From Methylovirgula sp963708155 (lineage in GTDB: Bacteria; Pseudomonadota; Alphaproteobacteria; Rhizobiales; Beijerinckiaceae): a DNA stretch of 64,000 nucleotides. Both the position numbers and the translations under genes were made by a program. Below, one piece after another: positions 1 to 9,533 of the stretch. The notes under the pieces were generated by a model. The model made no database searches. It worked only from the letters and a program-made list of their open reading frames with translations, and was not told where the DNA came from. Numbering within the stretch: the stretch's first letter is position 1; the number at the start of each line of letters is the position of its first letter. The stretch covers positions 2,232,001 through 2,296,000 of the forward strand of contig OY970183.1 in assembly GCA_963708155.1 (NCBI GenBank), read 5' to 3'.

Positions 1-444
1 CTGCCCCTGTCGCACGATGGCCGGCGAGCGCGAGCCGGTCGAAGCATCGGCGAAGAGAAGCTGCACATCACGCGCGCGGACTTCGCGGCCGTTGACGCGG
101 AAATTCGAGCCGGCGTCGCGCTCGATGCGCCGGCTGACCTCGATCACGTCGCTGTCGTTGAAGGCGCCCGGCGCCGTGCGGCCGGCATTGTCCAGCGTCA
201 GGCGGACTTCCGCCATATTGCGGCCGGGCCGATTGCCGCTGCCGGAGAAAATGACGTCGTCCATCTCGGCGCCGCGCATATTCTTCGACGAGCTTTCGCC
301 CATCACCCAGCGGAGCGCATCGACGAGATTGGATTTGCCACACCCGTTCGGTCCGACGATGCCGGTGAGGCCCGGCTCGATCAGGAAGTCGGTCGGTTCG
401 ACGAAGGTTTTGAAACCGGCGATGTGGAGCTGTTTAAATTTCAT
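1..444 (-). CDS. smc: Chromosome segregation protein SMC, N-terminal part (cut by window edge)
   Basis: Only the first 148 residues are present; the gene runs off the left edge of the window. It begins MKFKQLHIAGFKTFVEPTDF, the usual start of bacterial SMC, followed by the Walker A loop GPNGCGKSNL (residues about 31-40). Next comes the conserved stretch VDALRWVMGE. SMC proteins are ABC-type ATPases that compact and segregate the chromosome together with ScpA and ScpB. The ATG at 444 gives the canonical N-terminus. The gene lies downstream of dsbA-like and dciA genes on the same strand, a common order in Hyphomicrobiales. The hinge, the coiled coils and the C-terminal ATPase half cannot be judged. 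Confidence 0.95.
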   Translation of the reverse strand, partial: MKFKQLHIAGFKTFVEPTDFLIEPGLTGIVGPNGCGKSNLVDALRWVMGESSSKNMRGAEMDDVIFSGSGNRPGRNMAEVRLTLDNAGRTAPGAFNDSDVIEVSRRIERDAGSNFRVNGREVRARDVQLLFADASTGSRSPAIVRQGQ

Positions 445-618
445 CGTCGGTCCGGATGCTAAGCCTTTGCTTTTCCAATTGATGGTTCATATTCGCCACG
501 AAACCGGAATCATAGTTTTCCGCCGCGATTACGCCGGGAGCGCGCGCCCGAGCGCAAGGCGAGGCGCCATCTTTCCTGTGCGCAACAGCCTTCGGAACGC
601 CGGTTCCGAGCCCGATTT

Positions 619-1029
619 TCAGGCGTTGGCCGGGACGATGACCTTACCGATCGGCCAGAGCGCCAGGCCGGCGAGCTTCAAATGCGCCCAAGCGAAGGGC
701 AGGCCGACGATTGTGATCGCCCAGAGCGCGGCGGTCAGGACGTGCCCCAGCGCCAGCCACCAGCCCGCGAGGACCAGCCACAGGATGTTGCCGATAAGGC
801 CCAGCGGCCCGGTGCCGACATCTTCGCGCCCGGTGAACTCCGCCCGCGATATGGCGCGGCTGCCGAAGGGCAGCAGTGTGTAGGCTGCGATGCGGAAGGC
901 CGCAGGCGTCCAGGGCAGGCCAATGATCGTCAGCGCCATGATAAGGCCGGCGATGACCCAGGCGACCGACATCCAGATGCCGCCGACCGCGATCCAGAGG
1001 ATATTCAAGAGAAACTGCAAGAGGTTCAT
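619..1029 (-). CDS. yccF: YccF-family inner-membrane protein
   Basis: This 136-residue, very hydrophobic protein has two copies of a motif of the YccF (DUF307) type. The first is NILWIAVGGIWMSVAWVIAG near the start. The second is NILWLVLAGWWLALGHVLTA around residues 80-105. Both are followed by the family's IxGLP element (IIGLPW, IVGLPF). About four membrane segments are expected, in the inner membrane. No biochemical function is established for this family. It sits between the dsbA-like gene and smc on the same strand, with gaps of 52 and 174 bases, so it may be co-transcribed with dsbA. Confidence 0.85.
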   Translation of the reverse strand: MNLLQFLLNILWIAVGGIWMSVAWVIAGLIMALTIIGLPWTPAAFRIAAYTLLPFGSRAISRAEFTGREDVGTGPLGLIGNILWLVLAGWWLALGHVLTAALWAITIVGLPFAWAHLKLAGLALWPIGKVIVPANA

Positions 1030-1081
1030 GGCGCTCTCCTAAAGTCCGGCCCAAGCTCGCCTGTCCGACCCCCGGCGCAAT

Positions 1082-1753
1082 CTACTTCTTTGCGAGCAGC
1101 GGATCGATGATTTTACTCAAGGCGTCGATGGACATCTCGCCGCTGTATTTCTTGCCGTTGATAAAGAAGGTCGGCGTTGCGTCGATCTGGAAATCCTTAC
1201 CGGCTTCGTCGCGTTCCTTGATGACGTTATTGTAGAGGCTTTGATTGTTGAGGCAGGCGTCGAAATCCTTCGCGCTCATTCCCGTCTGACGCATCAGATC
1301 GGAGAGCGTGTCGAGCGGCTTGTCGGATTCGGCCCAGGTTTGCTGTGAGTTGAACAGGAGGTCGATGACGGCCGTGCGCTTGTCGCCGTCGCCGGCGCAG
1401 CGTGCCAGCATGAAGGCTGCCGCTGCGCGCGGATCGAGCGGAAATTCGCGCAGGATGAAGCGCACCTTGCCGGTGTCGACATATTTGCTGAGCAAGGCCG
1501 GATAGGTCTCGGCGTGGAAGCGGGCGCAATGCGGGCAGGTCATCGACGCGTATTCGACGATCGTGACCGGCGCATCGGCCTTGCCCTGGACGACATCGGG
1601 CAGTGGCTGCGGCGCAAAGAGCTTCTCGGGCGGGATCGTGACCGGCGCGTCGGCCGCTGCGGGCGAGGGCCCTGCCGCGAGCCACCCGCTCATGGCGAGG
1701 CTCGCCGCGATGCCGAGCAATTTCAGAGCCGAACGCCGTTGACAGTGAGGCAT
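1082..1753 (-). CDS. DsbA-family thiol:disulfide oxidoreductase, exported
   Basis: The protein is a 223-residue periplasmic thioredoxin-fold protein with active-site CPHC at residues 73-76 (context YASMTCPHCARFH). It also has the cis-proline loop ATPTFFINGKKY near the C-terminus. Residues 1-34 form a signal peptide with an Arg-Arg n-region and an A-x-A type cleavage site. The open frame extends 30 codons further upstream to 1843. I chose the ATG at 1753 because it places the signal peptide at the true start; the longer version would overlap dciA. DsbA proteins oxidise cysteines in exported proteins. This type (thioredoxin_4 fold, often called DsbA/BdbD-like) commonly sits beside smc in alphaproteobacteria. 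Confidence 0.88.
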   Translation of the reverse strand: MPHCQRRSALKLLGIAASLAMSGWLAAGPSPAAADAPVTIPPEKLFAPQPLPDVVQGKADAPVTIVEYASMTCPHCARFHAETYPALLSKYVDTGKVRFILREFPLDPRAAAAFMLARCAGDGDKRTAVIDLLFNSQQTWAESDKPLDTLSDLMRQTGMSAKDFDACLNNQSLYNNVIKERDEAGKDFQIDATPTFFINGKKYSGEMSIDALSKIIDPLLAKK

Positions 1754-1820
1754 GAGCAATCCTGCGAAAAGTTTGAGCGGTACGATAGGAACCGGCTGGA
1801 TGATCAGGGCGGATTTCCGA

Positions 1821-2369
1821 TCATGGCGTGGGCTTGCGGTCAAGTGAATGTTCGATAATGCGTGCGCCGAGCCGCGTCAGCGCCTGGCGCAGCGGCGCGT
1901 CCGCGACGTCGCCGACAATGGCCGCCGCGGCCGCGACCTGCGCCTCCGTGGGCGGCGCGGGACGGGGCTTGCGGGCGTTTTTATGCAGCAGCGGACCTTG
2001 CCGCAGCGCGATTCGATCGACGCAGGCAAAGCCGAGATGCGCGTTGACCCTCTCGATCACAACTCCGGAAAGGTGCTGCAATTCGAGCGCGAAGCCGCTC
2101 TCGACCCGGACAACGAGCGTCGCCGGCGCATGGTCCCGCGAGGCCTTGCCGCGCGGCGGCCATTTGAGCGCCATCGGCTCCGACATTGCGGCAAGCCGCT
2201 CGCCGACGATATCTTCCCAATAGAGTACGATCTGCAACTTGCCGAATCCTTGACGGGCAAGCACAGGGTCGATAGCTGCATCGACAAGGTCGGCCAGCGG
2301 GCGCGACCAGGGCCCGCGAGACGCAGCGGCACGGGGGGCAGGGGTGCGGGGAGACGGCGCCTTCGGCAT
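1821..2369 (-). CDS. dciA: DciA-family (DUF721) protein, replicative helicase loader candidate
   Basis: This 182-residue protein has a low-complexity Ala/Pro/Arg N-terminus. A DUF721 core follows from about residue 25 (PLADLVDAAIDPVLARQGFG, then LYWEDIVGERLAAMSEP). A TLVVRVESGFALELQH strand and the turn VIERVNAHLGF come next. DciA interacts with the DnaB helicase and helps load it in bacteria that lack DnaC. The neighbours dsbA-like and smc are its usual company in this order. The last segment (about residues 135-182) looks like the extra C-terminal helix region seen in alphaproteobacterial members. Confidence 0.85.
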   Translation of the reverse strand: MPKAPSPRTPAPRAAASRGPWSRPLADLVDAAIDPVLARQGFGKLQIVLYWEDIVGERLAAMSEPMALKWPPRGKASRDHAPATLVVRVESGFALELQHLSGVVIERVNAHLGFACVDRIALRQGPLLHKNARKPRPAPPTEAQVAAAAAIVGDVADAPLRQALTRLGARIIEHSLDRKPTP

Positions 2370-2535
2370 GGTCCCTTATAGCCCGCGCGGCGTGCCGATC
2401 AAAGGCGGTACGCCCGTCCGGAACGCGCCAATCGTTCGATTCGGGGCGATTTCTTATCGGCGGGACGATTTTTGATCTGGCCCGAAAGCGCGCTAAGGCG
2501 ATACGAAACGGCCTGTTCGCAAATCGGTGGAGACC

Positions 2536-2814
2536 ATGACACAGCTTTCCGACCCGCGCCGCAGGCGGGCCCTGTTCCGCTCGTGGCATCGCGGCATGCG
2601 CGAAACGGATCTCCTCATGGGCCGGTTCGCCGACGCGGAGATGGCCCATCTGAGCGAGGCGGAGCTCGACGATTACGAGGTTCTTCTAGAGGCGCAGGAC
2701 CGCGACATTCTCACCTGGTTGACGGGCGAGGCCGAAATTCCGTCGAGCTATGACACGCCGGTGTTCAGGAAGCTGCGCCGGTTTCATATCCATGCCGGGC
2801 CGATCCATATCTGA
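2536..2814 (+). CDS. sdhE: FAD assembly factor SdhE (succinate dehydrogenase flavinylation)
   Basis: This 92-residue protein has the SdhE signature RGMRETDLLMGRF, whose RGxxE motif is needed for covalent FAD attachment to SdhA. The acidic LSEAELDDYEVLLEAQDRDI and LTWLTG segments follow. A GTG 9 bases upstream (2527) is also in frame. I prefer the ATG at 2536 because a GGTGGAG stretch lies just before it. It is followed by mfd after 32 bases on the same strand, a very common pair in alphaproteobacteria. Confidence 0.92.
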   Translation: MTQLSDPRRRRALFRSWHRGMRETDLLMGRFADAEMAHLSEAELDDYEVLLEAQDRDILTWLTGEAEIPSSYDTPVFRKLRRFHIHAGPIHI

Positions 2815-2846
2815 GGCCCTGGCGCTTGCATTCTGAAGATTGAACC

Positions 2847-5800
2847 GTGACCGACATCAAACGCGCGACTGCCGAACTTGCCAAAAAGCACGCTCTCGTC
2901 CTGGCCTCCCTGCCGGACGGGTTCGATGCCTTTTGCATCGCCGATCTCACCCGCGCGCTGGCTCCGGCGGCGGAGGATCGCGCCGTGGTGCTGGTCCATG
3001 TCGCGCGCGACGAGCAGCGCGCCCGCGCCTTCCGCGAGGCGCTCGCCTTCGCCGCGCCGGAGATCGAAATGCTCGATTTTCCGGGCTGGGACTGCCAGCC
3101 CTATGATCGCGTCTCGCCCAATGCGGCGATCGCCGCGCGGCGCATGACGGTGCTGGCGCGGCTCGCCCGCTCGCGCTCCGGCGCCGAGCGGCCGCGCATT
3201 CTCTCGACCACCGTCAACGCCATCCTCAGCGCGTGCCGCCGCTGGAAGAAGATCGCGGCCGAGAGCTTTTCCGCCGCGCCCGGCAATGCCGTCGATATGG
3301 ACGAGCCTCGACGCAATGGCTCGAGAACAACGGCTTCGCCCGCGCCTCCGCCGTGCGCGATACCGGCGAATATGCCGTGCGCGGCGGCATTCTCGATCTT
3401 TTCGCGCCGGCGATGGCGGAGCCGGTGCGGCTCGATTTCTTCGGCGATACGCTGGAATCGATCCGCACCTTCGATCCCGAGACCCAGCGCACGATCGGCC
3501 AGCTGCGCGCCGCTCGATCTCGTGCCGATGAGCGAAGTGCAGCTCACGTCCGAGACGATGCGCCGCTTCCGCCAGGGCTATGTCGCGCTGTTCGGCGCGC
3601 AGACGCGCGGCGACACGCTCTACGAAGCGGTGAGCGAAGGCCGCCGCCATCCCGGCCTCGAACATTGGCTGCCGCTGTTTTACGACGGGCTCGACACGCT
3701 TGTTCGATTATATCGGCGGCGCGCCGCTGCTGCTCGATCCGCTGCCGAGGAGGCGGCGCAGGAGCGGTTCGCACAGATCCACGATTATTACGACGCGCGC
3801 AAAAGCGCGCACGATTCCGATCCCGCCAATTCGCCCTACAAGCCGCTGCCGCCCGACGCGCTTTATCTGCCGGCGGCAGGAATGGCGCGAGCGCTCGGCG
3901 TCGCAGCGGCGTCGCGCGCATCACGCCTTTCGCGCCGCCGGAAGGCGGCACGGACGCCGGTCATCGATTGCGGCGGCAGGCTCGGCCGCAATTTCGCGCC
4001 CGAGCGCGCCGACGAAAACGCCAATGTCTTCCACGCCGCGGTCGAGCACGTCCGAGCCTTGCAGGCGCAGGGCAAGCGCGTCGTCGTCGCCGGCTGGTCC
4101 GACGGCTCGCGCGAGCGCCTCGGCCATGTGCTGAAGGACTTCGGCATTGCCGCGCTGGAGCCGGTCTCCTCCTTTGGCGAGGCGTTGCGGCTGCCGAAAT
4201 CCGCGGTCGCGCTGGCCGTCATCGGGCTCGAAGCGGCTTCGAGGCGGGCGATCTCGCGGTGATCGGCGAGCAGGACATTCTCGGCGACCGGCTCGATTCA
4301 CGGCCGCAAGAAAGCCGCGCCGCGCTCAGGATTTCCTCGCCGAGGTCGGCGCGCTGTCGGCGGGCGATCTCGTCGTCCATGTCGATCACGGCATCGGCCG
4401 CTTTCATCGGCCTGCAAGCCGATCGAGGCGGCGGGACAGCCGCACGACTGCCTCGAACTCCATTATGCCGGCGGCGACAAGCTCTTTCTGCCGGTCGAAA
4501 ATATCGAGCTTCTGTCGCGCTACGGCTCGGAGGATTCCGAGGTCCAGCTCGACAGGCTCGGCGGCGCCGGCTGGCAGAAGCGCAAGGCGCGGATGCGCAA
4601 GCGCATCCGCGAAATGGCGGCGGGCCTGCATGCAGCATCGCCGCCGCGCGGCAGACCCACGCGGCGCCGAAGCTCGTGCCGCCGGAGCCGCTTTACGAGG
4701 AATTCTGCGCCGGCTTCCCCTATGACGAGACCGAGGATCAGGCGGCGACGATCGAAGCCGTGCTCGACGATCTCGCCTCGGGCAAGGCCGATGGACCGGC
4801 TCGTCTGCGGCGACGTCGGCTTCGGCAAGACGGAAGTGGCGTTGCGCGCCGCCTTCGTCGCCGCGATCAACGGCAAGCAGGTCGCGGTCGTCGTGCCGAC
4901 GACCTTGCTCGCGCGCCAGCACGCGAGGAATTTCGCCGCCCGTTTCGCCGGCCTGCCGGTCAAGGTCGCGCAGATGTCGCGCATGGTCGGAACGGCGGCG
5001 ACTCAAGGCCGCGAAAGCGGCGCTGGCCACCGGCGAGGTCGATATCGTCGTCGGCACCCATGCCGCTGCTCGGCAAGACAGATCGCCTTCAAGGATCTCG
5101 GCCTCGTCATCATCGACGAGGAGCAGCATTTCGGCGTCAAGCACAAGGAGCGGCTGAAGGAACTGCGCGCCGAAGTGCATGTGCTGACGCTTTCGGCGAC
5201 GCCGATCCCGCGCACGCTGCAACTCGCGCTGACCGGCGTGCGCGAACTTTCGATCATCGCGACGCCGCCGGTCGACCGGCTCGCGGTGCGCACCTTCATC
5301 ACGCCCTTCGACGAGCTGATCGTGCGCGAGGCGTTGCTGCGCGAACGCTATCGCGGCGGCCAGAGCTTTTACGTCTGCCCGCGCATCGAGGATATCGAGG
5401 ACGCCGGCGCCTTCCTGCGCCAGAACGTGCCGGAAGCGAAATTCGTCGATCGCGCATGGCCAGATCGCCGCGACCGAACTCGAAGACGCGCATGGCCGCC
5501 TTCTACGACGGCAAATATGACGTTCTGCTCTCGACCGCGATCGTCGAATCCGGCCTCGACATTCCGACCGCCAATACGCTGATCGTGCATCGCGCCGATA
5601 TGTTCGGCCTCGCGCAGCTCTATCAATTGCGCGGCCGCGTCGGGCGCTCGAAGATCACGCGCCTATGCGCTGTTCACCACGCCGCTCCACAAGAAGCTGA
5701 CGCCGCAGGCCGAAAAGCGGCTGAAGCGTGCTGCAATCGCTCGATACGCTCGGCGCCGGCTTCCAGCTCGCGACGCATGATCTCGATCATGCGCGGCGCC

Positions 5801-6388
5801 GGCAATCTGCTGGGCGACGAGCAGTCCGGCCATATCAAGGAGGTCGGCTACGAGCTTTACCAGCAGATGCTGGAGGAGGCGGTCGCTGGCGCTGAAGGCC
5901 GGCATCGAGGAGCCGGCGGAGGAGGCGTGGTCGCCGCCGATCACGCTCGGCACGCCGGTGACGATCCCGGAGGATTATGTCGCCGATCTCGATCTGCGGC
6001 TCGGTCTCTATCGCCGTCTGTCGACGCTCGAAACCGATGCCGAGATCGAGGCCTTCGCCGCCGAGATGATCGACCGTTTCGGCCCGCTGCCGCGCGAGGT
6101 CGAGCAATTGCTGACGCTCGTCGCCATCAAGGCGCTGTGCCGCAAGGCCAATGTCGAGAAGGTCGAGGCGGGGCCGAAGGGCGTCATCGCTCGACCTTCC
6201 GCGACAATTCCTTCGCCAATCCGCAAGGGCTCGTGCGCTATGTCGCGGAGCAAGGGTCGCAGGCCAAGGTGCGGCCCGACATGCGGATCGTCTTCATCCG
6301 CGATTTCGAGCAGCCCGCCGAGCGGCTCGACGGCACGCGCACGATTCTGCGCACGCTCGCCGCCATGGCGACGAAGAAGGCGGCGTAG
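2847..6388 (+). pseudogene. mfd: Transcription-repair coupling factor Mfd, full length but with about 27 apparent single-base indels
   Basis: Translated piecewise in all three frames, this stretch gives an uninterrupted Mfd: UvrB-like N-terminus (GWDCQPYDRVSPN), RNA-polymerase interaction domain (LVVHVDHGIGRF), Walker A region (CGDVGFGKTEVALRAAF), DEEQ box (IIDEEQHFGVKHKERL), GRVGR motif and TRCF C-terminal domain. Mfd displaces stalled RNA polymerase and recruits UvrA. I place frame changes near 3227, 3246, 3303, 3512, 3702, 3747, 3873, 3914, 3957, 4238, 4286, 4315, 4405, 4422, 4630, 4640, 4788, 5006, 5064, 5080, 5455, 5492, 5660, 5731, 5791, 5888 and 6190, about 22 insertions and 5 deletions. 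The net +17 leaves 3525 bases, or 1174 codons plus stop, the usual Mfd length. The intact reading between breaks favours sequence error, but inactivation cannot be excluded. Confidence 0.92.
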
Positions 6389-6401
6389 CCCTCAACTTCA
6401 T

Positions 6402-7670
6402 TTAAGGCGCGCCGTCCTGCTCTCGGATGGTCAGCACCGCATTGTCCAGCAATTTGGCGAGTTGGTCCGGCTCCTCTGGATAGCCGGCTTCCATCCACCG
6501 CGTTTCCAGCAGTCTCAGCGCCTCGCCGACGACCTTGCCGCTGTCGATACCGCGGGCGATGAGATCGTCGCCGCTGAAGGGCAGGCGTGGCTCCTTGGCC
6601 GTGCGCAGGAGGTCGAATGCCGCGTGCCAGTCCGCCGCCGCGTCTCGGGCCTCTGCGGCGGCGAGGATCAGCGCGTCGCAGGCGGCACGGCGTCCGTAGA
6701 GAAACAGCAATTTCAGGAGGCCCTGTCGCTGCGGCGGAGCGTCAAGGCCATGCAGGGTCTCGAAGGCTTCCGCCGACCGCACCAGCCGCTGATGCTCGGG
6801 ATTCGAGAGCCGCAATTTGTCGCGCAGACGATGGGCGTCCTCCGGCAGGTTGAGCGCCAGCGCGGCGAGATTCAAGATCGGATCGCGCTCCTCGCCTTCG
6901 GTGAAGCGCAAGAGGCGCTCGAGCCGCTGCGGATTGGGCGCCGAGGCGATCAGCGGGCCAAGCAGGCCGCATCGGGAAAACGCGCGCGTCACTTCGCCGG
7001 CGCGGGGTGCGGCGAGAAGCTTCAACAGTTCGTTGCGGATACGCTCGCGCGACAGACGCGCCAATCCCTCGCGGGCGCGGATGCAGGCGAGCAGGCCGTC
7101 GGCATCCAGCGGGCCTTCCGCATAGCCGGCGGAAAAGCGGAAGAAGCGCAGGATGCGCAGATAATCTTCTTTGATCCGTTCGGCGGGATCACCGATGAAG
7201 CGCAGCTTTTTCGCGGCAATGTCGGCGAGGCCGCCGACGTAATCGTAAAGCGTGCCGGTGCGGCTCAGCGACAGCGCGTTGATGGTGAAGTCGCGGCGCT
7301 GTGCGTCGGCGGCGAAATCGCGGCTGAAGCGGACGACGGCATGGCGTCCGTCGGTCTCGATGTCCTCACGCAGGCTCGTCACCTCGAACGGATGGCCGTC
7401 GATGATGACGGTGACCGTCCCATGCGCGAGGCCGGTCGGGACGGCGCGAAGATCCGCCGCCTGGGCTCGCGCGGCCACGACTTCGGGCGTCGCGGTCGTG
7501 GCAATGTCGAATTCCGTGGCCGGCTTGTCGAGAAGGGCATTGCGTACGGCGCCGCCGACGAGCCGGGCTTCCTCGCCGTCGCCGTCGAGAAGCGCGAGAA
7601 TGCGCTGAAGTCCCGTATTTTTCAGCAGCGCCAATGCCGCTGCCGGCGCTTCGACCGCGATGGAACTCAT
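6402..7670 (-). CDS. cca: CCA tRNA nucleotidyltransferase / poly(A) polymerase family
   Basis: The protein has 422 residues, with the nucleotidyltransferase head RLVGGAVRNALLDKPATEFD (GG and a D-containing motif for metal binding). The strand RRDFTINAL and the ERIKEDYLRILRFFRF element, which contacts nucleotide and tRNA, follow. The enzyme adds or repairs the 3' CCA end of tRNAs. In the first acidic motif the residue before FD is Glu rather than the common Asp (EFD). The gene converges on mfd with 13 bases between stop codons. Upstream it overlaps the small membrane gene by 4 bases, so the two are probably co-transcribed. Confidence 0.93.
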   Translation of the reverse strand: MSSIAVEAPAAALALLKNTGLQRILALLDGDGEEARLVGGAVRNALLDKPATEFDIATTATPEVVAARAQAADLRAVPTGLAHGTVTVIIDGHPFEVTSLREDIETDGRHAVVRFSRDFAADAQRRDFTINALSLSRTGTLYDYVGGLADIAAKKLRFIGDPAERIKEDYLRILRFFRFSAGYAEGPLDADGLLACIRAREGLARLSRERIRNELLKLLAAPRAGEVTRAFSRCGLLGPLIASAPNPQRLERLLRFTEGEERDPILNLAALALNLPEDAHRLRDKLRLSNPEHQRLVRSAEAFETLHGLDAPPQRQGLLKLLFLYGRRAACDALILAAAEARDAAADWHAAFDLLRTAKEPRLPFSGDDLIARGIDSGKVVGEALRLLETRWMEAGYPEEPDQLAKLLDNAVLTIREQDGAP

Positions 7671-7927
7671 TGAATGTGTCCGGGCACAAGCACGCCGTTC
7701 TCGATATGCGCAGGCTGATAGGCGCCGAAACGGCGGTCAGCAAAGATTCCGAAGACGAGCATTCCAATCACCGCGACGGCAAGGCCCACAAGCGTCAGGT
7801 TCGAAACGACAGTGCGGCCCCAGTGCTGGCGGGCGAAGGGCGTCGTTCGGCTCAGAACGAGCCAAGCCACATAAAGCAAGAAGGGCGCGAGGAACAGAAG
7901 CGCCGGCCTCAGGACGACGCGCCACAT
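7667..7927 (-). CDS. Small two-helix membrane protein (DUF6111-like)
   Basis: This 86-residue protein starts MWRVVLRPALLFLAPFLLYV. It has two hydrophobic segments (about residues 7-26 and 42-64) and a short hydrophilic tail ending PGHIQ. It matches my memory of the DUF6111 family, alphaproteobacterial proteins of unknown role found next to cca. Its stop overlaps the cca start by 4 bases, which implies translational coupling. No function is assigned. Confidence 0.7.
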   Translation of the reverse strand: MWRVVLRPALLFLAPFLLYVAWLVLSRTTPFARQHWGRTVVSNLTLVGLAVAVIGMLVFGIFADRRFGAYQPAHIENGVLVPGHIQ

Positions 7928-8108
7928 TGCAAACCTTTCGCGAAAAGACGAGCCCTCTATATGGTAGAGTTTGATCGGGGCGTTTGCAAAATCACTTCGG
8001 GCGCTGCCACAGGTTGCAGCGCGCCCTCCGCATGCACATATGCGTGCCTGTTTTCAAGTTCCTGATGGAAATGTTAGGAAAACGCGCCGATTTCGGCGGG
8101 AAGACGAC

Positions 8109-9533
8109 GTGGCCGCTAAGCTCGACGGACTTTGGACTTATGACCTCAAGTGGCGCGAGCCGCTCGATGTCGCGCGCGTCCTCGCCGAACGGCCCGGGTT
8201 CGCCTTTCTCGACAGCGCGATGTTCGAGCCGAAGCTGGGGCGCTATTCCTTCATCGGAATAGAGCCGTTCGGCAGTTTTACCGCACTCGGCAGCCGCGCG
8301 GCTTGGAATGGCGCGCCTCTGGATGCGCCGCCTCTCGACGCCCTGCGCCAATTGCTCGCGCGGTTTGCGGTGCCGGCCGATCCTGCCCTTCCGCCGTTTC
8401 AGGGCGGGGTGATCGGCGCCGTTCCCTATGAATTCGGCTGGGAGTTCGACGGGTTGCGCGGCGGCAATCATGCGATTGGTCAGGACGAGCCGGTCTCGCT
8501 CGGCTTTTACGACCTTGTTCTGGCGTTCGACCATCTGCTGCGGCGCGCCTATGTCTTCTCCTCCGGCCTGCCGGAGAGCGACCCCGAGACGCGCGCGGCG
8601 CGCGCCACGATGCGAATCGAGCAGGTGCTGCATCTGATTGGCCATTCCCCGCGCGGCAATTCCGAGCAATCGCAGCCGATTCGCGGCTGGACCTCGAATT
8701 TCACGCCGACGGCCTATCACGCCGCGATCGACCAGGTGCAGGCGCATATTTTTGCGGGTGACATCTACCAGGCGAATATCGCGCAAAGGTTTTCCGCGCG
8801 TCTGCCGGCGGATTTCTCGCCCTTTGGTTTCTACGAGAAACTGCGCGCCGCCAATCCGGCACCCTTCGCAGCCTATCTCAATCTCGGCGGAACGGTGATC
8901 GCTTCCTCTTCGCCCGAACTGCTTTTGCGCAAGCGGGGGCGCGCGATCGAGACGCGGCCCATCAAAGGCACGATCAATCGCTCGCCCGACCCCGCGACCG
9001 ATACCCGCCGGGCTGAGGCGCTGAAAAAGTCGGAAAAAGACCGCGCGGAAAACATCATGATTGTCGACCTGCTGCGCAACGATCTCTCGCGCGTCAGCCG
9101 GCCGAATTCGGTTGAGGTGCCGGTTCTGTGCGGGCTCGAATCCTACGCCAACGTCCACCATCTCGTTTCCGTGGTGACGGGCGAGCTTGCGGCGGATAAG
9201 GACATCGTCGATCTTTTCGCCGCAACTTTTCCCGGCGGCTCGGTGACAGGTGCGCCAAAGCGCCGCGCGATGGAAATTATCGACGCGATCGAAAAGGTCT
9301 CGCGCGGCTATTATTGCGGCTCGATTGTCTATATCGGATTTGACGGTACGTCGGATATGAACATCGCTATCCGTACTGCGGTGCTGAAACCGGGCCGCGC
9401 CTCGCTGCATGCGGGCGGCGGTGTCACCATTCTGTCAGATCCCGTTGCCGAATATGTCGAGACGGAAGTCAAGGTGCGGCGCCTGTTCGAGGCGTTTGGC
9501 GCCGCCGACGAATTGGAAGAAGCAGCGCAATGA
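8109..9533 (+). CDS. pabB: Aminodeoxychorismate synthase component I
   Basis: This chorismate-utilising enzyme of about 474 residues joins chorismate and ammonia to give aminodeoxychorismate for folate synthesis. The TRPIKGTINR motif carries the lysine that distinguishes PabB from anthranilate synthase TrpE, where the position is alanine. The C-terminal FPGGSVTGAPKRRAMEIID and GYYCGSIVYIG blocks are also present. The frame stays open upstream to 7971. I chose the GTG at 8109 because GGGAAG lies just upstream and homology (LDGLWTYDLKW) begins there; the first 46 extra residues look non-coding. It overlaps pabA by 4 bases (ATGA). Confidence 0.93.
   Translation: MAAKLDGLWTYDLKWREPLDVARVLAERPGFAFLDSAMFEPKLGRYSFIGIEPFGSFTALGSRAAWNGAPLDAPPLDALRQLLARFAVPADPALPPFQGGVIGAVPYEFGWEFDGLRGGNHAIGQDEPVSLGFYDLVLAFDHLLRRAYVFSSGLPESDPETRAARATMRIEQVLHLIGHSPRGNSEQSQPIRGWTSNFTPTAYHAAIDQVQAHIFAGDIYQANIAQRFSARLPADFSPFGFYEKLRAANPAPFAAYLNLGGTVIASSSPELLLRKRGRAIETRPIKGTINRSPDPATDTRRAEALKKSEKDRAENIMIVDLLRNDLSRVSRPNSVEVPVLCGLESYANVHHLVSVVTGELAADKDIVDLFAATFPGGSVTGAPKRRAMEIIDAIEKVSRGYYCGSIVYIGFDGTSDMNIAIRTAVLKPGRASLHAGGGVTILSDPVAEYVETEVKVRRLFEAFGAADELEEAAQ

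Noticed and set aside
2847..6388. Programmed ribosomal frameshifting as the explanation for mfd
   Set aside because: About 27 shifts at sites without slippery sequences cannot be programmed; sequence error or decay are the only sensible choices.
5958..7673. A long plus-strand frame running from mfd through cca
   Set aside because: Its first part is genuine mfd in one of the shifted frames; the rest is antisense to cca.
7992..9410. A 472-codon open frame antisense to pabB
   Set aside because: Arg-rich shadow of a well-supported gene.
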